Positions 57,101-64,000 of a DNA stretch of 64,000 nt are shown piece by piece. The stretch spans positions 8,525,303-8,589,302 of the forward strand of contig OW203722.1 of assembly GCA_934045075.1 (NCBI GenBank). Direction: 5' to 3'. A model generated the notes under the pieces. The model was not told where the DNA came from. It saw only the letters and a program-made list of their open reading frames with translations, and ran no database searches. The DNA is from Yponomeuta sedellus. Its lineage: Eukaryota > Arthropoda > Insecta > Lepidoptera > Yponomeutidae. Numbering within the stretch: the first letter of the stretch is position 1; the number at the start of each line of letters is the position of its first letter. A program made the position numbers and the translations under genes.

Positions 57101-58256
57101 TCCATTTAAATAGCTGTGCGTGACGTCATTTCAAAGTTTGGCAGCCATATTTAACAGTTTTCAGGGATATAAAAGTAAATAGCTATTTTCCTATAAGGAA
57201 ATGTCTGCCTAAAATCGTGATATTTCATCGCAACTGTGAAAATAAAGTAGAGTAGATAATGATTTGCCTAGTAATTATATATGTAATTACTTATGTTGAG
57301 ACCATACTGAAAATATGAAATACTACAAGGAACTGAGTAAATAATTAAGTAGGTAATGGTTATGTTCTTTATTTTTTTATTTCGAACTAGGTAGGTAACT
57401 AGAAAATGAGCCTCGCTTGACACCGTTTCGATATTTGAACGCGGCTGTTACCTAGTAATCCTAAAAATACACAAAAAAATAAAATATATAACCACAGTCA
57501 AATAGTATTATTTTAAATTTCGGTTTCCTTTTACTCTGCTGACACATTTGAAAATATCTACGTTTTATTTCCTTGACAGATACGCCACTACGATATAATG
57601 TACCAAAGCTTTTTGTAACGGTTATTTCTAACTTACTTGTACCTAAGTGTCGCATACCGTAAAATTTATCAGTAATATTATCTGTAGACCACACTAAATA
57701 CCCCAACAATCAAGACCCACCTACCCACGAGGGCATAAGTAGGTACTCCAACTATTCAGGACCGTAGGTATTATAGTTCTAATGAGCTATCGGAGTGGTC
57801 AACAGAGTTATGTAATGGAAACAGTACAAATGCATTATCGCATCGTTAGCACAAACATTAGAAAACAGTCGGAAACCTACCTCTCAATAATTCTACTAAT
57901 GCTACCATTAGACACAAGGATAAAGCTAGAAACATGAGAAATAGCATCCGATTTACGCGCGTAATGAAAAAGATCATTCACGGACACTCTAGCTTAGGTA
58001 TAAAGTTACGAAAAAAGTAAATCGTATGATTTCCGCTTCGTTTCTTTGTCAAATGACGCCAATGTAAGTTCGACGTCATCACTGGGCGCGTTTTTAATTT
58101 AACGCTAGCTTCAGATTTATGTTTCCAGCCAGGTTGCCAATTTTTACCTCTTTTTGAACTTGGCGCTATTAAATCTTCTTTTGGTAAAGTAACTAGCCAG
58201 TCTTTCTCTTAATACTGCAGTGAATTTTTTTTGTCCCTAATGTTATTTTTTAATAC
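54140..58256. other. Repeat-poor stretch without a recognised gene
   Basis: No supported gene. A short retroelement-like run is at 56465-56580. The minus frame 56629-57015 (128 aa) and the plus frame 56102-56284 have no recognisable domain. A TGACGTCA site is at 57120. Confidence 0.35.
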
Positions 58257-58341
58257 AGTTTTAAAAACCTATTTACAGGCTAAAAATTTCACCCATGCCG
58301 GGTTTCGAACCCGCAACCTCTGGCTATCCGTACCAGATGTT
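58257..58341 (-). repeat. SINE A fragment, antisense
   Basis: Tail and the B-box half of the head (complement GGGTTTCGAACCC), truncated in the anticodon stem. Confidence 0.75.
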
Positions 58342-59888
58342 CAAAAAGTGGCGTATTACAGGGACGTAGGTATAGCGTGCGGGATGGGGGCTATTACACA
58401 CGCATGCTTTTTTTACCTTTACCGCACTCGTGTCTTTTCTTTCCCAACTGTCAAAATAATGTCTATTAAAAAGAAAAACCAACCATGAAGTTTTTACTAA
58501 AAAAAATCATAGAAGTTTTTATGACCTACTAATTTGTTTCAATATCAGATTTAATGATTTGATTGAATGAGTTAAGTTAGGTTTCATTTCATCTCATTAA
58601 ATTTCATTTTCATATCATATCAATAAAAAAAATCTACTGAAGACTTGGCTGTATGGGCATAGTTCCCTTTGCCTCCTAGAATGGGTGAAGAAAAACAAAT
58701 CTCTGCTTATATTTTTTTACGGTTGGCGCCATTTTCCAAATATTTTTTCTTTATTAAATTGCTTATTTTTTCGCAACTGTATTGAAAATAGTCGTTCAGT
58801 ACACGTGCGGAACCGTCGTTGCCTGATGTTCTAACACCTAGTATATTGTATACCAGTACTTAGAAAGTTAGAACGTACGTTAATAGCCCTTGAGGTGAGT
58901 GTGTGTTCAGCATAATTTGGTATTAGAAAGCAATAGAGACGCTTTTGCGCATACATACCAGAGCAATAAACAATCTGTTGCCAGTTGTTTTTTGATGATT
59001 GTTAAAAGAAATCGGGTCTTTATTGTTTTAAACTTCAGTAACATTTAAGAAAAAAAAATAACAATAACCCATATTATATTTAAGATGAGTATGGATTACT
59101 TCCTTTCATGCAGTAGAATTTTGGTAGATCGGTGTAGATAAGAATGAAAGAGAAGAAAATAACGTGAAGGATAGAGATAAAAAGGATTCCTTTAAAGTTA
59201 GTCTGTTAATTAAAAGTCCAAAATGAACATTGTTTTTTTAAGTACATATTAATGTTAGTTAAATACATTAAGTACGTATTGAGATACTCATCATAACATA
59301 ATATGGCAATTTCAATGTAAAGATTAAATAAACAAAAATACATGTAGCATTGCTTAATTGTTATTTTAATAGTAATTTTTTTGTCGACGATTTCGATTTA
59401 TCGATAATAACAAACAAAAATTTGCACGACCATCCCTTTTTTATTATAAATCACACACCTAGTGACATTTGCTAAAAACAATTTAAACCCCCAATTTACT
59501 GTACATTAACAAAATGTATATCTACTTTACATCTGTTCTTTAGAACTTAAAAGGCTTAAGCTTAAAAGGAGATATAAAGATGTTAGTGTCCTAGAAACTA
59601 GGGGTTAGTAAAGCTCAAATAATTAGCTCTTATCAGCGCCCTAAGCTTAAGTTTATTGTTATGCCTGACATGCAGTCTTGCTCTCATGTTCTATAATTCT
59701 TAATGATTGTAATTAATTGAATCCACTTTTGATAAATATTGCCGGAGGGTTTTATGGATAATAAATAACATTACGGACATTCAAAACCTATTTTTATTAA
59801 CCTGTACCTAGTTTTTGCTAAAGAAAATTTGTAACTTAAATAAATAATTTCGTAAACAATTTTTCTTTTTTAATTTAATTAATCTATT
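58342..59888. other. AT-rich spacer
   Basis: No gene, RNA gene or clear element recognised. Confidence 0.4.
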
Positions 59889-60115
59889 TCCGTGCTTCGC
59901 AAGGCACGTTAAGCCGTTGGTACCGGCTGTCATGTAATGTCAGTCGCTAAGCCATGTCAGAGGCTTTATGGGCGGCTTGATAAGTTCTGACAGTGGGGCC
60001 CGCCGCTGTGTTACAATCCTCCACTAACCCGGACTTGGCCCTCGTGGTGGAATATGGCCTAACCATACTGCGATACAGGAAAAGACCCGTGCCCCAGCAG
60101 TGGAGACATATTGAT
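59889..60115 (+). repeat. 5S-derived SINE, 5'-truncated copy
   Basis: Begins in the body at CCGTGCTTCGCAAGGCACG and runs to AGACCCGTGCCCCAGCAGTG. The 5S-like head is missing. Confidence 0.65.
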
Positions 60116-60574
60116 ATCGATATCGATAGGAACACAACATTGAATTAAAAATGTTCATGATTTTATTATTCATCAATCGCTCATAACATTTACCAAAAGT
60201 ATACATTTTTTTTAACAATACCTAAAAATATACCTACATAGTGCGAGCGAGGTAGCGTAAGAGACGTTACAGTCGCATTAAATTGAATCCGTCGTCTCTA
60301 CTCCCTCCCATTTCTACAAAACGTGGAACCCTCTCAGCGACATCATTACTGTCCCGCGTCCCCAACTATTGGCCGACTGACTGCGGCGGGATACCCCGAC
60401 TTCCTGCCAGATGGACCCCTTCATGTGGTCAACGCGAGACGAGCAGAATGTCCCGCTGGCTAGGGTTGGAGTGCTATGCGGCGTATTTGGGACCACGATA
60501 TACGGAACTGTACATTCCTCATATAGGTAATCTGATGATGGTTAGTTACAATCTGTTTGCTTTCAGAATATACC

Positions 60575-60750
60575 TCTGCTACTATCGGATAGAATCGGAT
60601 ATATTCGTGTAATAGAAATATCCACATATCGGAACTACTATGACACTTCATTTCGAAATCAGAACTCGATCTTCAGTACGAAAACCGGCGAAAATTGGCG
60701 AAAACCGAAGCCTACTTTAGAGCCCGGCGTATATTCTAAAAGCTAACAAA
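60575..60750. repeat. Dispersed repeat, second copy of 19826-20015
   Basis: Same motif order as the first copy. The frame 60283-60612 before it has no recognisable domain. Confidence 0.5.
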
Positions 60751-60760
60751 CCAATGTATT

Positions 60761-62744
60761 CGACCATGTAAAAAAGTAGGTACAAAGCTCAGATCGTACA
60801 TTATGCGCGACAAATCTTCGTTTTTTTTTAGGACAATGGCCATTGTCATAAAAAAAATAAAATTCAGTTTTAAATTATAATTATTACAAAATAGGTAATT
60901 TTGAGAGCTAAAGTGCTGAATATTTGAATTTGAGCTGTTGAGTTGGTGAGTTGAAGTAAATGTTTGAAGCGAAAAAAAAGAACCAGATTCTACGAAACCG
61001 GATGTACGTCATGCACGGAAGTACGTCATCAACTGAGATCATACGAGCTGTTTTATACTGATACCATGATTCGATACAAAAACTCTTTTAATAAACACAA
61101 CTATAAAGATTCCTAATCCGTTCAAATGTAAAAAAGAAATATTACCTAATGTTTGTTTTTTTAAAGAATACCGAGATCACAACATCTTCGCGTTTTTTAT
61201 TAAAAAATATTCAACCTACATTCTCCTGTGAACGAACGTTGAAGGTCACTGTACTTGTAACGGTGCAAATATCTTTACATTTTTTCTTAAATATTTCTTT
61301 AAATCGGTTTATCATTTCAAAATTTAAAATTACGTCACCTATTTTTGCGATTTCTTTCACTTTTTTAACAGTACTTAACATTTCGACTAGACCTGACTAT
61401 TTGTACCTGCTTATTCTGTTTTTATCCAGTTTTTTGTGTAGGTATATTATAAATAAAATAAACAAACACATTTTAAATAAAGTATAAAGTTGAAGTCGTT
61501 TCAGTTTTATTATTTATAAAACGCTTTACAACATCACACACTTACAAAAATACAAGAAATCGTAAATATTATAATTGAATTATTATATTACTCACCCTTT
61601 ACCTTTGAAATGAAATATCATTTGTAACTATTATTAATATTTAGGATTGCCCATCGGTATGAAATTTTATAGCTTCACATTAGGAGTATCTCAGGATTTG
61701 GTGCATATAATTAGGCACGTAAAAGAGCTACAATTTAGCTAGTCGTACGCGCCAGAGCCGAAATCTAATTAACTACAGAAATTTATGAAATTATTACATT
61801 TACGTAAACATCATAAACGAAATCATTGGTGTATCACGTTTGAATATTGGTTTGGCACAAGATAGGATATGCGAAAACCTACAATTAATTGTACCTAGAC
61901 GTATAGTGTTAATGCTAAGATGTTAGATATAAGTCTTACCAATTGTTCAATACTTGTATAGGGTAACTACCTAAGTCCAAACCTACCATAAAATGTTTAA
62001 CTGCCAACCATTCACACTTAGTCAGCAATGAACGATTCAATTGAATTGATTGAAATTCCATGTCAGGGACTCTAGCAAAAGTTTTCCAGTTCATGACAGA
62101 ATAAGCATAAACATACATTAAACAGTCAATCTATTGATACAAGACTTCTCTCAGAGAGGTACAGTATGGCCATAATCACTACTTGTGCCCATCGCAAATT
62201 TACTATTTTAAGTACATAGGTACTTTAGACATAAGTACCTAAATCTAATCAGCGTAATGACTAGATCACTAACGCTGTCCTTATGTCGAGAGGCACGACT
62301 CAATATTGTTCCTAGGCTGAATGGCGACCTGAATTAATCCCGCCTATCTGCAGCCCGATGGTTATTACCCACTGACCATTGGCCGAGGTAATATCTCAAG
62401 TCAAGTGGAACGACTCCTTTGATCTCCGAATGGGCGTCTAAATCAATGTGTGTTGTGACTAAAGGCATAAGTCTCCCACGTAATTAAACTCGTGGGGTCA
62501 GTTAAGTTAAAAGCTTATGAGATAGTGATTGATGAGAATACTAGGGAAAATCCATTGCAATACTCTCGTAAACGTCTTCCATTTTAAAACCCGCCACAAA
62601 AACTCTGGCCTCTGCATCTGCGTCTGCTTAATGAGATAATTTATACAGCGACCAGTACTTGTATTCACACTAGATTGGTGAAGGGACCACTCGGACAATG
62701 CAGTGAATAGGACAGGCTTGCCAAGCACCTATACCATTCTGAAA
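60761..62744. other. AT-rich spacer
   Basis: No supported gene. Minus frames at 61936-62118 and 62507-62728 share a weak WKTF-R-V peptide, suggesting two copies of an unidentified repeat. Confidence 0.35.
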
Positions 62745-62995
62745 GCTTAGTCAGCCTACTCCACAGGAAGGCCTGCGTGGTCGACTAAGCTTGTTTGTTA
62801 AAGTCAATACGTGCAGACCAACCAATCCGCGGGGTTCCTCATGATATTTTACTTCACAGTTAGCGTGTCATGTTGCCACTACAAATTCGCAGATGTACCT
62901 ACGTAACTTTTTAATATAAACAACGTCATAGGTCGGTAGATACATGCGCGCTCTCGGAATCGAACTTAAGTCTGAGCCACGAATCAAGCAACTAC
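62745..62995 (-). repeat. SINE family C, antisense
   Basis: Contains the body run 'ccgcggggttcctcatgat' (compare 19165-19190) and a decayed B box complement (GGAATCGAACTT). Confidence 0.55.
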
Positions 62996-64000
62996 AGTTT
63001 AATACTTTATATTAACTTGTAGGAAATAACGTTTAAGTGATAAAGCGGAAGCTAAAAATTAAAAGCTCCTCCTGATTCAATAAAGGACTGGCTGCTTCAG
63101 ACCCAGATAGCCTTTGAGCTTCCAAGCCGGATTAACATCTGCAATCGATAGATAATTGCGTCTATCTCCTAACCTCCCTGCTGTATAAATTGTCGGGGTG
63201 GATTCAGTTTGTCTGCCCCATAATATTCACGTGCAGACTTGGCGACATTCGTAATTCTGCACTTTCCGCAGACAAAAAATACCTACTAGAAAACCTTTTC
63301 GGAAACTGAAAGTTTCGTGATGGTTTAAAAGGGGAAAGTTGTCGGCTAAGTTGCGTGGTGTTCAAGGTCTGTACGTACACTTTCAAGCTGTGCTAGCCTC
63401 GAGGGGGGATTCCGGAAAATTGCAAACATAAAGTTTCTAATCGACGGATCTTTTATTCCCGAAGCTTTCGAGATACAGCCCATTAGCTTTGTAATGTTAG
63501 GGGGCATGAATTTACTTTTATCATCTCTTGGCACGTGATGTCTCTGTTTCGTATTGCTGAGCGCTTACCTACCGTTTTCAAGGTTGGCTTTTTGTATTAC
63601 ATCTTCACGAATATTGTAATGAAAGGTATTTTGTATGGTGCATGTTGATTTGATTGGTTTGATTTAGGAGAACTTAGTTGGAAACCATTCAAAGTGATGT
63701 GGAAACACAGTATCGTCAGACGTACGGTCATGTACCAACAGTGCTGTTAATTTAAATATTTCAGCAATTCCAGCCATTGGAGGACATTTTTCCACTCGAA
63801 ACGTTGCTTGGAGTATGTAAGCTTATATTAAGGCACATCAGCACAACGCTGTGAATGCAGTCGTTTATGTTCTGTTCCGTGCATTTGTATGCAATTTATA
63901 CGTCTAACGCAGCGGGGCACCAGACTGCTATATATTAGGAGAGGCATTAGGAAGAGCGTGATAACAGCGTCGGACCCAGGGCTTAGTTTGGGGAGAGGCT
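62996..64000. other. Spacer to the window end
   Basis: No gene or element recognised; open frames are short and featureless. Confidence 0.4.

Noticed and set aside
60283..60612. 109-residue plus-strand frame
   Set aside because: No domain; it runs into a dispersed repeat, and the opposite strand is equally open.

Overview
The window is eukaryotic nuclear DNA from an insect, most likely a moth or butterfly. It is AT-rich, intron-bearing and crowded with transposable elements of kinds common in Lepidoptera. Only two host genes can be supported.

(1) Bases 42-21349, minus strand: a complete ten-exon cytochrome P450 of the CYP4 clan. I assembled it by hand from splice sites. The joined coding length is exactly 1500 nt (499 residues plus stop), every junction keeps frame, and all P450 signatures are present. 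Its introns hold most of the mobile DNA of the first 21 kb. Intron 9 (8.2 kb) contains a 4.87-kb BEL/Pao LTR element with two identical 239-bp LTRs, inserted in the (CATA)n tail of an older LINE fragment. Other introns hold MITEs, a 5S-rRNA-like SINE, a long foldback element and several tRNA-like SINE composites.

(2) Bases 37612-39283, plus strand: mRpL27, the mitochondrial ribosomal protein bL27m, in three exons (138 residues).

Between the two genes lies a near-perfect tandem duplication (23607-29403 and 29404-34499, offset 5797 bp). The unit consists almost wholly of nested DNA transposons: a MITE inside a hAT-like element inside a PIF/Harbinger-like element, followed by another TIR element and a further MITE. 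The two copies differ by two clean insertions. A 1005-bp THAP-encoding transposon is present only in copy 1, and a 317-bp tRNA-like SINE with a 13-bp target duplication only in copy 2. I noticed one base substitution in the parts I compared. Either the duplication is very recent or the assembly placed two haplotypes in tandem.

From 39.5 kb to the end I find no host gene. This part holds MITEs (one built from three near-perfect 47-51-bp palindromes), LINE 3' ends, pogo-like TA-flanked elements, two more 5S-like SINEs, and repeat-poor stretches at 50.6-53.5 and 54.2-58.2 kb.

The most unusual signal is a tRNA-like SINE family (at least ten loci) that is inserted as tandem or head-to-head inverted multimers. 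Several of these composites are bounded by a single 12-13-bp target duplication, so the composite itself appears to have moved as one unit.
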